A stretch of 64,000 bases of DNA from JAWRCU01 sp033542235 (GCF_033542235.1 NZ_JAWRCU010000016.1:1-64000); one strand, 5' to 3'; positions 1-7,995 are shown, numbered from the stretch's first letter. Notes: a model not told the origin generated them from the letters alone. Program-made: numbers and translations.

Positions 1-102
1 GCCGCCGGCTACAACTTCCGCCGCCTCATCCGCTGGCTCAGTCTTTTGCTGTGCCTGATGCTGGCTGCCTTCAGCACTCAGCTTCGCCTCGTATCAACGT
101 GA
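1..102 (+). mobile_element. C-terminal fragment of an IS5-like transposase, cut by the window edge
   Basis: Frame 1 is open from the first base to a TGA at 100-102 and encodes the last 33 residues of a protein. The stretch AAGYNFRRLIRWL followed by a leucine-rich tail resembles the C-terminus of IS5-group (IS1182/ISNCY-like) transposases, where a G-[YH]-N-[FL]-R motif follows the catalytic glutamate region. Only the tail is visible, so it is not possible to say whether the element is intact to the left. The family assignment is from remembered motifs. Confidence 0.55.
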
Positions 103-475
103 AATCGCAATAGTTCACGGTCGACTAATTGCATGGGCATTCTTGTGAATCGAGAGTGCTCGGCGCGTCGGATGCGAATCGCGGTCGCGGGCGGCACCTG
201 TGCGATCGCCATTAGAAGCCGGCGCGCGCAGAATGGCGCCGTTACAATTTCTTAGAAGAGGTGGGATGGCGCCAGGCGCTTCGATATCCGAAGCATGTCG
301 GTACATTCAATATGGCGGCAAGGCACGGGAGCGTTAGTGAAGGGATATCCGAGACCCCTGACCTGAACTCCTTGATCTGCATTTGACCCACGGATGCAAT
401 TGGCTCGATCTGGCAAGCTCGTCAAACGGCGACGGCCCGGTGGATTAAAAAGGCATCCGGCTCCGTATACGGTGC
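103..475. other. Intergenic stretch upstream of the ECF sigma factor gene
   Basis: About 370 bases lie between the transposase tail and the sigma factor gene. I see no convincing gene. A weak sigma-70-like pair, TTGACC at about 384 with a poor -10 hexamer 17 bases further on, is the only promoter candidate, and no clear EcfG-type GGAAC motif was found. The right inverted repeat of the insertion sequence should lie just after position 102 but could not be assigned without the left end. Confidence 0.3.
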
Positions 476-1021
476 ATGAACTCGTCCAAACCCCGATTCG
501 ACGTCGTCGGCCAGCTCGGCTCGCTTCGCCGCTACGCGCGGTCGCTGACAGCGGGCGGCGAGGACGCTGAAGATCTCGTCCATGACGCGCTTGTAAGGGC
601 GTACGAACGCAGGAACACGTTCCGATCAGGCGGCAACCTGCGGGCCTGGCTGCTTTCCATCCTCCACAATGTGTTCATCGACAGGATGCGGAGCCGAAAG
701 TCTGAAGCGGCCCGGGAGGAGCTTGCGGGGCAACTTGTCGAGTCGGCCGTCGGAGCTTCGCAGGAGCATGCCGTTCGGCTTGCCCAGATACGCAAAGCCT
801 TTCTCGACCTGCCGCAAGAGCAGCGTTCCGCCCTCGATCTCGTTGCCATCGAGGGGCTTGGCTATCAGGAGGCGGCGAACATCCTCGGTATTCCGGTCGG
901 GACACTGATGTCTCGGATAGGCAGGGCCCGCGCTGCGCTGCGCAAAGTCGAGGATGGCGAAGCGGCCAGTCGTAGAGATCACCTGAGGATAGTTGGAGGG
1001 CGCGATGGCCCCGTGGTTTGA
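476..1021 (+). CDS. ECF-family RNA polymerase sigma factor
   Basis: This 181-residue protein directs core RNA polymerase to stress-type promoters. Sigma region 2 spans about residues 17-75 (EDAEDLVHDALVRAYE, then the R-A-W-L-x-x-I-x-x-N-x-F-I-D segment). Sigma-70 region 4 spans about 110-160 (LPQEQRSALDL, then the helix-turn-helix GYQEAANILGIPVGTLMSRI). The extended C-terminal tail after region 4 (about 22 residues) contains little recognisable structure. The ATG at 476 is used. The next gene starts inside its 3' end, which is the standard sigma/anti-sigma arrangement, so the sigma factor is probably held inactive at the membrane by that product. Its regulon is unknown, although the following envelope genes on the same strand are candidates. 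Confidence 0.9.
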   Translation: MNSSKPRFDVVGQLGSLRRYARSLTAGGEDAEDLVHDALVRAYERRNTFRSGGNLRAWLLSILHNVFIDRMRSRKSEAAREELAGQLVESAVGASQEHAVRLAQIRKAFLDLPQEQRSALDLVAIEGLGYQEAANILGIPVGTLMSRIGRARAALRKVEDGEAASRRDHLRIVGGRDGPVV

Positions 1022-1778
1022 TCCCGTGTCGGAACAAGACCTCGATGCCTATGTCGACGACCAGCTCGATGCCGGTCGGCGAATCGAGGTGGAGGCATTC
1101 CTTTCTGCTCATCCCGAAATGGCCGCCCGTGTCATGTCCGACCTGAGGGCGCGCGATGAACTGCGTCTGGCGTTTGCCGTCGACCGCGGCATGTCGCGAC
1201 CAGGAACAGCCCATGCGGCGCGCAAACTGGAGCGAGGGCTGGCGCGTGATCGGATACTCGGCACGATTCATCGCATGGCTGCGATCATGCTCATCGCAGC
1301 TGGCGGCTGGCTTGCAAGTAAAACGATCGGCCCGATGTCGGTGACCGAGGTCGTCGCGTCGCCGACGCCGCCGGCCTATGTGGAAGAGGCGATGCGGGCC
1401 TACCGTACGTCGGTTCTCAGGGCCTCGATGACTTCGCAGTCCGAATCGCCTGATTACGACGCTAACGAGATCCGCGCAGCCACGGCGATTGTCATGCCTA
1501 AGCTGCCGAAGGACTGGAAGGTCAGCGATGTGCAGATCTATCCCTCCCAGTTCGGCCCGAGCGTCGAAATGACTGCCAGCAGCGAGGGTTTGGGACTTGT
1601 CTCGCTCTTTGCCGTGCGGCCCGGAACATTCGATGTGGTGAAGCCGACGATCGGTCCCGCCGCTGATATTTCCTCGGCGTACTTTCAGATCGGCGAGGTG
1701 GCGTACGTGCTTGTCGCCCGCGGCGACGTGCACGACCTCGACCGCACAGCCGAACGGCTGTCCGACACGCTTTATTGA
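1005..1778 (+). CDS. Membrane-anchored anti-sigma factor
   Basis: A 257-residue protein with an N-terminal cytosolic part of about 90 residues rich in charged helices. It has the D-L-D-A-Y-V-D-x-Q-L-D motif typical of anti-sigma domains of the ChrR/RskA/FecR type. One transmembrane segment follows at about residues 91-109, then a periplasmic domain of about 145 residues. The start ATG at 1005 is preferred over the in-frame TTG at 993 because a GGAGGG ribosome site lies at 995-1000. It overlaps the sigma gene by 17 bases, which suggests coupled translation and direct partnership. Likely role: sequester the upstream ECF sigma factor until an envelope signal is sensed. Confidence 0.8.
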   Translation: MAPWFDPVSEQDLDAYVDDQLDAGRRIEVEAFLSAHPEMAARVMSDLRARDELRLAFAVDRGMSRPGTAHAARKLERGLARDRILGTIHRMAAIMLIAAGGWLASKTIGPMSVTEVVASPTPPAYVEEAMRAYRTSVLRASMTSQSESPDYDANEIRAATAIVMPKLPKDWKVSDVQIYPSQFGPSVEMTASSEGLGLVSLFAVRPGTFDVVKPTIGPAADISSAYFQIGEVAYVLVARGDVHDLDRTAERLSDTLY

Positions 1779-1802
1779 TTCAGACGAAAGAGGAGACCAT
1801 CC

Positions 1803-2519
1803 ATGAACACCCCGCAATACGGGTACCGCACCGGCTTCGGCCAGCAGAGCGCAGCGCTGTTCGACGAAGGCCTGCGCCAGCACATGCTGCGCGTCTATAA
1901 CTATATGGGACTTGGACTGGTGCTGACCGGCGTTGTCGCATTCGTCGTTGCATCGACACCTGCGCTCTACGTGCCGATCTTTTCGACCCCGCTCAAATGG
2001 GTTGTGATGCTCGCGCCGCTTGCCTTCGCCTTCCTGTTCTCGTTCCGCCTCCAGACCATGTCGGCGTCCGGTGCTCAGGGCATGTTCTGGGCCTTCTGCG
2101 GCGTGATGGGCTTGTCGCTCGCCTCGGTCTTCCTTGTGTTCACCGGCACCTCCATCGCGCGGACTTTCTTCATTGCGGCGACCATGTTCGGCGCGATGAG
2201 CCTCTACGGCTACACGACCAGGACCGACCTCACGCGGTTCTCGTCCTTCCTGATCATGGGGCTGATCGGCGTCGTCATAGCCAGTCTGGTCAATATATTC
2301 CTCGGCTCGTCGGCGCTGCAGTTCGCCATCTCGGTGATCGGCATCTTCGTGTTCCTCGGGCTGACGGCTTGGGATACGCAGACGATCAAAGAGCAATATG
2401 CGGAAAACTTCGATGCGCAATCGCAGCAGAAGCTCGCCGTATGGGGCGCATTCTCGCTCTATCTCAACTTTATCAACATCTTCCAACTGCTGCTCAACTT
2501 CACCGGGGAGCGTGAATAG
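1803..2519 (+). CDS. Bax inhibitor-1 (BI-1/YccA) family membrane protein
   Basis: A 238-residue, strongly hydrophobic protein with seven predicted membrane segments after an N-terminal soluble tail of about 40 residues. The order of segments and the final helix with W-D-T-Q-x-I-K followed by F-x-L-Y-L-N-F-I-N are hallmarks of the BI-1/TMBIM superfamily, whose characterised members are pH-sensitive calcium leak channels. The RBS AGGAG lies eight bases before ATG 1803. It sits 24 bases after the anti-sigma gene and may be in the same transcript. The substrate in bacteria is generally unproven. Confidence 0.9.
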   Translation: MNTPQYGYRTGFGQQSAALFDEGLRQHMLRVYNYMGLGLVLTGVVAFVVASTPALYVPIFSTPLKWVVMLAPLAFAFLFSFRLQTMSASGAQGMFWAFCGVMGLSLASVFLVFTGTSIARTFFIAATMFGAMSLYGYTTRTDLTRFSSFLIMGLIGVVIASLVNIFLGSSALQFAISVIGIFVFLGLTAWDTQTIKEQYAENFDAQSQQKLAVWGAFSLYLNFINIFQLLLNFTGERE

Positions 2520-2546
2520 CAACACCGGAAGCAGGAGTTCTTGATC

Positions 2547-3104
2547 ATGGACAGAAACGACCAGCAGGCGATCGAGCAGCTGTTCGGCAAACTCGCCGCA
2601 GTCGAGCGCCAGTCTCCGCCGCGCGATGCTGCCTCTGAAGCTTACATCCGTGACCAGATTACCGCACAGCCCGGCGCGCCCTACTACATGGCCCAGACGA
2701 TTGTGGTGCAGGAGCTTGCGCTGCAGGACGCGCAGGCCCGCATCGAGGAGCTCGAGGCGGAGGCCGCAAAGGCTGCGCGCCAATCCGGCGGCTTCTTCGC
2801 CGGCGTGTTCGGCGACAACCGAGCACAACGTTCCGGATCGGTGCCGAGAATCGGCCGTGCCGGCCTCGCTGCTTCGAACGGGCCGACTCAGACTGCCGCG
2901 CCGATGCAACAGCGGGCGAGTGGCGGCTTCCTCGCTGGAGCGGCGCAAACGGCGATGGGCGTGGCGGGAGGCATGTTGCTCGCCAATGCGATCGGCGGCC
3001 TGTTCGGAGCCGATCAGGCTCAGGCGACGGAAGCTCCCCAGCAAGGGGAAGATGAGTCGGACACGGGCTTCGACGGAGGTGGGTTCGAGGACATGGAACT
3101 CTGA
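2547..3104 (+). CDS. DUF2076 family protein
   Basis: A 185-residue protein. The N-terminal part (about 1-80) has the DUF2076 pattern: D-x-Q-x-I-x-x-L-F, then a proline-rich link, A-P-Y-Y-M-x-Q-T-I-V-V-Q-E, and a short coiled coil (LQDAQARIEELEAEAAK). The middle is a glycine/alanine-rich hydrophobic stretch (about 130-155) that could insert into a membrane, and the C-terminus is acidic and glycine-rich. ATG 2547 is chosen over TTG 2541 because AGGAG at 2533-2537 is correctly spaced. Function is unknown for the family; the term periplasmic ligand-binding sensor is often attached without experimental support. Confidence 0.8.
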   Translation: MDRNDQQAIEQLFGKLAAVERQSPPRDAASEAYIRDQITAQPGAPYYMAQTIVVQELALQDAQARIEELEAEAAKAARQSGGFFAGVFGDNRAQRSGSVPRIGRAGLAASNGPTQTAAPMQQRASGGFLAGAAQTAMGVAGGMLLANAIGGLFGADQAQATEAPQQGEDESDTGFDGGGFEDMEL

Positions 3105-3239
3105 TAGAAAGGCGGCCAGGCAACGAGCTACTTGCTTCGCTTCCCGGCAGCCGAGGCTCACCCGAAGAGATCTACTCCCCGGACATAAGACTGCTGCGAT
3201 CTTTCACGGCGCGAGCGGGACGGGTCCGGATCGACCAGA

Positions 3240-3902
3240 ATGCCTGACGATCAGCCCCCAAGTACCGTCGTCCACGCGCCGTCGGCCCAAGATCCGGCGC
3301 GTGGACGAAGATTCTCCGAGATACTGATTGAGATCGCCTCGGATCCGGGACGCGAACGCGTTTCGGTCGGGGATTTGCTGAGGGCGATGGGAGATCGCGC
3401 CTTCGGCGCTTTGATGTTGGTCTTCGCTCTCCCCAATGTCTTGCCTACGCCACCCGGCACGTCGGCGATCCTCGGCCTGCCGCTGGTGTTCCTCGCTGCA
3501 CAGTTGATGCTCGGTCAGAAGCCATGGCTGCCGGAGGTTGTCGCCCGCCGCTCGATCTCGAGAACGGATTTTGCAGCGCTGACGGAGCGGGCCACGCCAT
3601 GGCTCGCGCGAGCTGAGCGATTGCTGAAGCCGCGTCTTTATTCCTGCGTGCGGGCACCCGCCGAATACCTGATCGGCGGCATCTGCCTCGTTCTTGCTGT
3701 CATCCTCGTCCTGCCGATCCCACTCGGGAATATTCCACCGGCATTCGCTGTCTGCCTGTTCTCGTTCGCGATAATCGAAAGGGACGGCCTTTGGGCAATT
3801 GCCGGATGGGTTATAGCCATTGCTTCGCTCGTCATCGTCGGCGGTGTGATGTTCGCCCTCGCCAAGGGCGCAATCTTTGTCTTCACCAATGTGTTCAACT
3901 GA
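3240..3902 (+). CDS. exoD: ExoD-family exopolysaccharide synthesis protein
   Basis: A 220-residue membrane protein. After a variable N-terminus it has the ExoD signature: R-x-S-V-G-D-L-L-x-A-x-G-D-R-A-F-G-A-L, then F-A-L-P-N-x-L-P-x-P-P-G-T-S, followed by several hydrophobic helices. In Sinorhizobium meliloti, exoD mutants are altered in exopolysaccharide production and alkali sensitivity and invade nodules poorly; the biochemical activity is not defined. Rhizobial genomes can have more than one ExoD-like gene, so this may be a paralogue. It lies on the same strand as its neighbours, 135 bases after the DUF2076 gene. Start ATG 3240 has only a weak ribosome site. Confidence 0.82.
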   Translation: MPDDQPPSTVVHAPSAQDPARGRRFSEILIEIASDPGRERVSVGDLLRAMGDRAFGALMLVFALPNVLPTPPGTSAILGLPLVFLAAQLMLGQKPWLPEVVARRSISRTDFAALTERATPWLARAERLLKPRLYSCVRAPAEYLIGGICLVLAVILVLPIPLGNIPPAFAVCLFSFAIIERDGLWAIAGWVIAIASLVIVGGVMFALAKGAIFVFTNVFN

Positions 3903-3938
3903 GGAGGGCGGCGGCTGATCGTCGCCGGCTAACCGGTA

Positions 3939-5525
3939 ATGCTCTTTGAATGGATGGCCGATCCCGCTGCCTGGGCGGGCCTGGCGACGCTGATCATCTT
4001 GGAAATCGTGCTCGGCATCGACAATCTGGTCTTCATCGCGATCCTGGCTGACAAGCTGCCTCCGCATCAACGGGACAAAGCGCGCCTGATCGGCTTGTCA
4101 CTCGCCCTGGTGATGCGCCTGGCCCTTCTCGCCTCCATTGCATGGATCGTCACCCTGACGCGGCCTCTGTTCACCGTTGCTGGTTTCGACTTTTCGGGTC
4201 GCGATCTGATCCTGATCTTCGGTGGCGTGTTCCTGCTCTTCAAGGGCACGATGGAACTGCACGAGCGGCTCGAAGGCTCAATCGGCCAGAAGGAGAAAAG
4301 GGTCCGGCCCGCCGTTTTCTGGCAGGTTATCGTCCAGATCGTCGTGCTCGATGCCATCTTCTCGCTGGATAGCGTCATCACCGCTGTCGGAATGGTCCAG
4401 CACGTCTCGCTGATGATGATCGCGGTGATCGTCGCGGTCGGTGTGATGATGCTCTCGTCGAAGCCCTTGATGGCTTTCGTCTCGAAGCACCCAACCGTCG
4501 TCGTCCTGTGCCTCGGTTTCCTGATGATGATCGGCTTTTCGCTGGTGGTGGAGGGTTTCGGCTTCCATATCCCGAAGGGGTATCTCTATGCGGCAATCGG
4601 CTTCTCTGTCTTGATCGAAGCCTTCAACCAGCTCGCCCGCCGAAACAAGGAAAGAGTGCTGACAACTGGAAACCTGCGCGACCGGACTGCTGACGCGGTC
4701 CTGCGACTTCTCGGCGGCAAGCATGGCAAGCTGGGTCTGGGCGAGGCAGCAGAGGCGATTGCAGAGAGGGCAAAGGAGCACGCTCTCTTCGCTCCGGAAG
4801 AAAAGGAGATGATCCAAGGCGTACTCACGCTTGCCGAACGCTCCGTCGTCTCCATCATGACGCCGCGCACGGAGATCGATTGGCTGGATGTGGACGATGC
4901 TCCGGAAGAGCTTCGGCGGAAGATCCTCGCCCTCGGCCATTCGCGCTTCATGCTTGCGCGGGGAAACCTGGATGACTTCATCGGAGTGGCGCTAGGGAAG
5001 GATCTGCTGCGCGACCTCCTGGAGGAGGGAAAGATCAATCTCGAACGATCGTTGCGTCAGCCGTTGATTGTGTATGAGAGCGTCGACGTGCTGCATCTGA
5101 TGGAACAACTCAGAAAATCGCCGCTGCAAATGGCCGTGATCGTTGACGAATACGGCTCGCTGGAGGGCATCGTCACCCCAATCGATTTCCTCGAGGCAAT
5201 CGCAGGCGACTTCCCCGACGAAGGTGATGATCAGCTTCTCGCCGAACGCGCGGAGGATGGCTCCTGGCTGGTCGACGGATGGATCGACATCCGCAAGGCC
5301 TCCAGCCTTCTCGACGTCGACCTCGTTGATGTCGCCGACCGCTATTCCACGCTTGCAGGCTTCATTCTCTGGAAGCTCGGCCACCTGCCGCAGGCCGGAG
5401 AGAAGGTCGCAACCGACGAACTGGTTCTGGAGGTTGTGTCCATCAAGGGACGCAATATCGAACGCGTCCGCGTCAGGAAAATCGATCCGGCAGCTGCGGA
5501 AGCAAATCGATCAAATGCTGCATGA
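3939..5525 (+). CDS. TerC-family membrane protein with CBS pair and CorC/HlyC domain
   Basis: A 528-residue three-part protein of the E. coli YegH/YoaE type. Residues 1-240 are a TerC (LysE superfamily) membrane domain with L-G-I-D-N-L-V-F and the paired D-A-I-F-S-L-D-S motif, whose acidic residues probably bind a metal ion. Residues about 295-415 are two CBS domains (M-T-P-R-T-E-I-D-W at the start, V-D-E-Y-G-S-L-E-G-I-V-T at the end). Residues about 430-515 are a CorC_HlyC transporter-associated domain (DGSWLVDGWIDI). TerC proteins are now linked to metal export, often of manganese, but the substrate here is unknown. It is 36 bases after exoD and ends convergently with the pyrophosphatase gene. 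Confidence 0.88.
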   Translation: MLFEWMADPAAWAGLATLIILEIVLGIDNLVFIAILADKLPPHQRDKARLIGLSLALVMRLALLASIAWIVTLTRPLFTVAGFDFSGRDLILIFGGVFLLFKGTMELHERLEGSIGQKEKRVRPAVFWQVIVQIVVLDAIFSLDSVITAVGMVQHVSLMMIAVIVAVGVMMLSSKPLMAFVSKHPTVVVLCLGFLMMIGFSLVVEGFGFHIPKGYLYAAIGFSVLIEAFNQLARRNKERVLTTGNLRDRTADAVLRLLGGKHGKLGLGEAAEAIAERAKEHALFAPEEKEMIQGVLTLAERSVVSIMTPRTEIDWLDVDDAPEELRRKILALGHSRFMLARGNLDDFIGVALGKDLLRDLLEEGKINLERSLRQPLIVYESVDVLHLMEQLRKSPLQMAVIVDEYGSLEGIVTPIDFLEAIAGDFPDEGDDQLLAERAEDGSWLVDGWIDIRKASSLLDVDLVDVADRYSTLAGFILWKLGHLPQAGEKVATDELVLEVVSIKGRNIERVRVRKIDPAAAEANRSNAA

Positions 5526-5537
5526 CAGATTTGGCAA

Positions 5538-5556
5538 ATGGCGGAGACCCCGCCAT
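5538..5556. terminator. Hairpin between convergent genes, possible bidirectional terminator
   Basis: Perfect 7-base arms ATGGCGG (5538-5544) and CCGCCAT (5550-5556) with a five-base loop lie in the 56-base gap between the TerC gene and the convergent pyrophosphatase gene. There is no strong T-run on either side, so termination is inferred mainly from position. Confidence 0.4.
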
Positions 5557-5581
5557 CTGCCCACTTTGGGTGTGCATGACG

Positions 5582-6190
5582 CTACTGGTTCTTGCCACGA
5601 AAATTGGTGATCGCAGCCGACACGAGCTCCTGCGCGACCGCAACATCCTCGAAGCCATTTAGGACCACTTCCTTGCGGCCGGCCGGGAGTTGCTTGTAGA
5701 CGCGGAAGAATGACTCCAGTCGCGCGCGTTCAATTTGGGGAAGATTATTGATGGACTTCACCGCATCATAGGTCGGATCGATGTCGGATGCCGGCACTGC
5801 TACGATCCTGTCGTCGGTCTCGCCGCCGTCGATCATCTTCAGAACGCCGATGGCCCGCACTTTGATCAAGGCGCCGGGAACGATCGGCTCGCGCGTATAG
5901 ACCAGCACGTCGAGCGGATCGCCATCCCCGCCCAGAGAGCTCGGGATGGAGCCGTAGTTTGCCGGATAGATCACCGGCATGGATTGATAGCGGTCGACGA
6001 TGATGTGGCCGTTCTCGGCATCGATTTCGTACTTGGTGAAGCTGCCGGCAGGTATCTCGATCACCGCGAAGAAATCACTGCCTTCCTTGGGCTGCGGATA
6101 TTCGAACGGGTTCACGAAATCGGCAAATGCCGAACAGGCGGTTGTGAAGACGCTTGCCGCAACGATGCCGGCCAGTAGGAATTTACGCAT
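5582..6190 (-). CDS. ppa: Exported family I inorganic pyrophosphatase
   Basis: A 202-residue protein that hydrolyses pyrophosphate to phosphate. The family I signature D-G-D-P-L-D lies at residues 89-94, and metal-binding acidic residues and the Y-P-A-N-Y-G motif are present. Unusually, the protein begins with MRKFLLAGIVAASVFTTA, a typical signal peptide ending near residue 23 (S-A-F-A), possibly with a lipobox-like T-T-A-C-S. Standard bacterial Ppa is cytosolic and starts directly at the catalytic domain, so this copy is probably periplasmic or lipid-anchored and the essential cytosolic enzyme would be elsewhere. No cofactor or export partner is seen nearby. Confidence 0.85.
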   Translation of the reverse strand: MRKFLLAGIVAASVFTTACSAFADFVNPFEYPQPKEGSDFFAVIEIPAGSFTKYEIDAENGHIIVDRYQSMPVIYPANYGSIPSSLGGDGDPLDVLVYTREPIVPGALIKVRAIGVLKMIDGGETDDRIVAVPASDIDPTYDAVKSINNLPQIERARLESFFRVYKQLPAGRKEVVLNGFEDVAVAQELVSAAITNFRGKNQ

Positions 6191-6303
6191 TGAAGCCCCT
6201 TGTCGTGTCTGATCGGAGTATCTGATTTTCCTTGCATTTCAGGCCCTAGCTGGCTTTTGCAACGACAAGATAACAGAACGAAGGGATTAACCCGGAAAAG
6301 CCA

Positions 6304-6402
6304 TATGAGGTCGAGCTCCCACCGCACCGACTCCGCATTGGGATTTGAGGTGATCGATGGGCTTGACCTGGAGCTCGTGAACCCGTTTGAAACGGGTGCT
6401 TG
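6304..6402 (+). other. Possible 32-residue reading frame in the ppa-fmt gap
   Basis: The 263-base gap between ppa and fmt holds an ATG at 6304 followed by 32 sense codons and a TGA. It would encode a short acidic peptide ending V-N-P-F-E-T-G-A. No good ribosome site precedes the ATG and I recognise no family. The perfect palindrome at 6381-6397 lies within it, which argues that this is a regulatory or repeat-derived sequence and not a gene. Confidence 0.15.
6381..6397. promoter_or_regulatory. Perfect 17-base palindrome upstream of fmt
   Basis: ACCCGTTT-G-AAACGGGT has perfect 8-base arms around a single central base, 57 bases before the fmt start. Without a T-run and with such a short loop it is more like a protein-binding operator than a terminator. 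Which protein would bind is unknown. Confidence 0.4.
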
Positions 6403-6453
6403 AGCCGCCCTTTCTGCGGGATGACGCCCTAACGAGATCACAGCCGAACCAGC

Positions 6454-7389
6454 ATGCCCCTTCGCCTCGTCTTCATGGGAACGCCGGAATTTTCCGTGCC
6501 GACGCTGCGCGCCGTTGCCGGTGCCGGCCACGAGATCGCGGCGGTCTATACGCAGCCGCCGCGGCCGGCCGGCCGCCGTGGGCTGGAGCTCACACCTTCG
6601 CCGGTTCAGCAGGAAGCGGAGCGGCTGCGCCTGGAGGTCCGCACACCCGTCTCGCTGAAAGGCGCGGCCGAGCAGGAGGCGTTTCGTGCTTTGGGCGCCG
6701 ATGCGGCCGTCGTCGTGGCCTACGGCCTGCTGCTGCCGGTCGCCATTCTCGAGGGGACGCGGCTTGGCGCCTTCAATGGCCACGCTTCGCTCTTGCCGCG
6801 CTGGCGCGGCGCTGCCCCGATCCAACGTGCGATCATGTCCGGCGATAAGGAGACCGGCATGATGATCATGAAAATGGAGGCGGGACTGGACACCGGGCCG
6901 GTTGCGCTCATCAAGCGTATTGCGATCGACCGTTCCATGACGGGCGGCGAGCTGCATGACCGCCTGAAAGAGATCGGCGCTCCGCTGATGGTCGAGGCAC
7001 TGGCAAGGCTCGAAGCGGGAAGCTTGACCCTGACGCCGCAGGCCTCCGATGGGACGACCTACGCCAGGAAAATCGACAAGGCCGAGACGCGTATTGACTG
7101 GAAGCGGCCGGCGCGCGAGGTGCACGACCATATCCGGGCCCTCTCACCCGCTCCCGGCGCATGGTGCGAGGTGCTGATCGCCGGCAAGCCCGAGCGGCTC
7201 AAGGTTCTCCGTTCGGCAGAGATCGAAGGATCCGGCGAGCCGGGCATCCTGATTGACGATGAGTTGACTGTCGCCTGCCGCGAAAAAGCCGTGCGGCTCA
7301 TGGAGGTGCAGCGGGCAGGAGGCAGACCGACGACTTCCGCGGAGTTTCTGCGCGGGGTCAAACTGCAAAAAGGAATGAGTGTCTTATGA
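6454..7389 (+). CDS. fmt: Methionyl-tRNA formyltransferase
   Basis: Transfers a formyl group from 10-formyl-tetrahydrofolate to initiator Met-tRNA, in the cytosol. The 311-residue length is normal. The catalytic triad of the family is visible: N108 and H110 in F-N-G-H-A-S-L-L-P and D146 in E-A-G-L-D-T-G-P-V. The folate-binding loop S-L-L-P-R-W-R-G-A-A-P-I-Q follows, and the OB-fold tRNA-binding domain covers about residues 205-311. The stop codon overlaps the start of the next gene by four bases. In most rhizobia def precedes fmt; here the gene to the left is ppa, so def must be elsewhere. Confidence 0.97.
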   Translation: MPLRLVFMGTPEFSVPTLRAVAGAGHEIAAVYTQPPRPAGRRGLELTPSPVQQEAERLRLEVRTPVSLKGAAEQEAFRALGADAAVVVAYGLLLPVAILEGTRLGAFNGHASLLPRWRGAAPIQRAIMSGDKETGMMIMKMEAGLDTGPVALIKRIAIDRSMTGGELHDRLKEIGAPLMVEALARLEAGSLTLTPQASDGTTYARKIDKAETRIDWKRPAREVHDHIRALSPAPGAWCEVLIAGKPERLKVLRSAEIEGSGEPGILIDDELTVACREKAVRLMEVQRAGGRPTTSAEFLRGVKLQKGMSVL

Positions 7390-7886
7390 GTATGATGTCA
7401 ATCCGGGCGGCAACCCCGAGGGATCGCGACGCGATCCGCCTGGTCGAGGAGCACGCCTTCGGCCAGCCGGTGGAAGCAGGCCTCGTCGACGCGCTTGTCG
7501 CGAGCGGCGATGTCTTGGCAGAGCTCGTTGCCGAGGATGACGGCGCCGTTGTCGGTCACATCCTCTTTTCGCGGCTATTCGTCGAGCAGGACGGCGACAG
7601 GTTCCCGGCTGTCGCGCTGGCACCGCTCGCGGTGGAGCCGTCCTTCCACGGTACTGGCATCGGCGGGGCGCTGGTCCGCGAGGCACATATCCGGCTGAAG
7701 GATGCCGGCGAGAAGCTCTCGGTCGTGCTTGGCGACCCGGCCTATTACGGCCGTTTCGGCTACGATCGCAGTCGCGCCGCCCTCTTTGAAAGCGACTACC
7801 AGGGTGAGGCGCTGCAGGCGTTGGCCTGGGGCGACGCCCCGGAGAGCGGACGGCTGGTCTACGCGCCGGCCTTCGGCGGGTTCTAA
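7386..7886 (+). CDS. GNAT-family N-acetyltransferase (YhbS-like)
   Basis: A 166-residue acetyl-CoA-dependent acyltransferase of the COG3153 type. The core GNAT motif A is V-A-L-A-P-L-A-V-E-P-S-F-H-G-T-G-I-G-G-A-L-V (about 75-97, containing the Q/R-x-x-G-x-G/A-like acetyl-CoA loop). It is followed by L-G-D-P-A-Y-Y-G-R-F-G-Y, which is characteristic of this subgroup. The start overlaps the fmt stop (ATGA-type overlap), which implies translational coupling with fmt. Substrate unknown. Confidence 0.88.
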   Translation: MSMMSIRAATPRDRDAIRLVEEHAFGQPVEAGLVDALVASGDVLAELVAEDDGAVVGHILFSRLFVEQDGDRFPAVALAPLAVEPSFHGTGIGGALVREAHIRLKDAGEKLSVVLGDPAYYGRFGYDRSRAALFESDYQGEALQALAWGDAPESGRLVYAPAFGGF

Positions 7887-7995
7887 GCAGTTTCGCAAGA
7901 AGTCGCCCGGTTTGCGATAAGAACCTGCGACAAGCTCAAAGCAGGTTCCGCAAATTGGCCGACGTGGCCGACGGTTTTGCGATGAGAACCTGCGG
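7885..7995. repeat. Duplicated rhizobial palindromic repeat between the GNAT gene and truA
   Basis: A 19-base unit, TTTGCGATRAGAACCTGCG, occurs at 7911-7929 and again at 7976-7994 with one mismatch. Each is preceded by a related AAGCAGKTTCSGCAA-like segment (7885 and 7939). GAACCTGC (7921-7928) can pair with GCAGGTTC (7941-7948), giving an 8-base stem. This resembles the short intergenic palindromes common in rhizobial genomes. It fills nearly all of the GNAT-truA gap. Confidence 0.6.

Noticed and set aside
675..3161. An 828-codon open frame on the - strand across the sigma, anti-sigma, BI-1 and DUF2076 genes
   Set aside because: It is antisense to four well-supported genes, has low-complexity arginine/histidine-rich content typical of GC-rich shadow frames, and no family motif.
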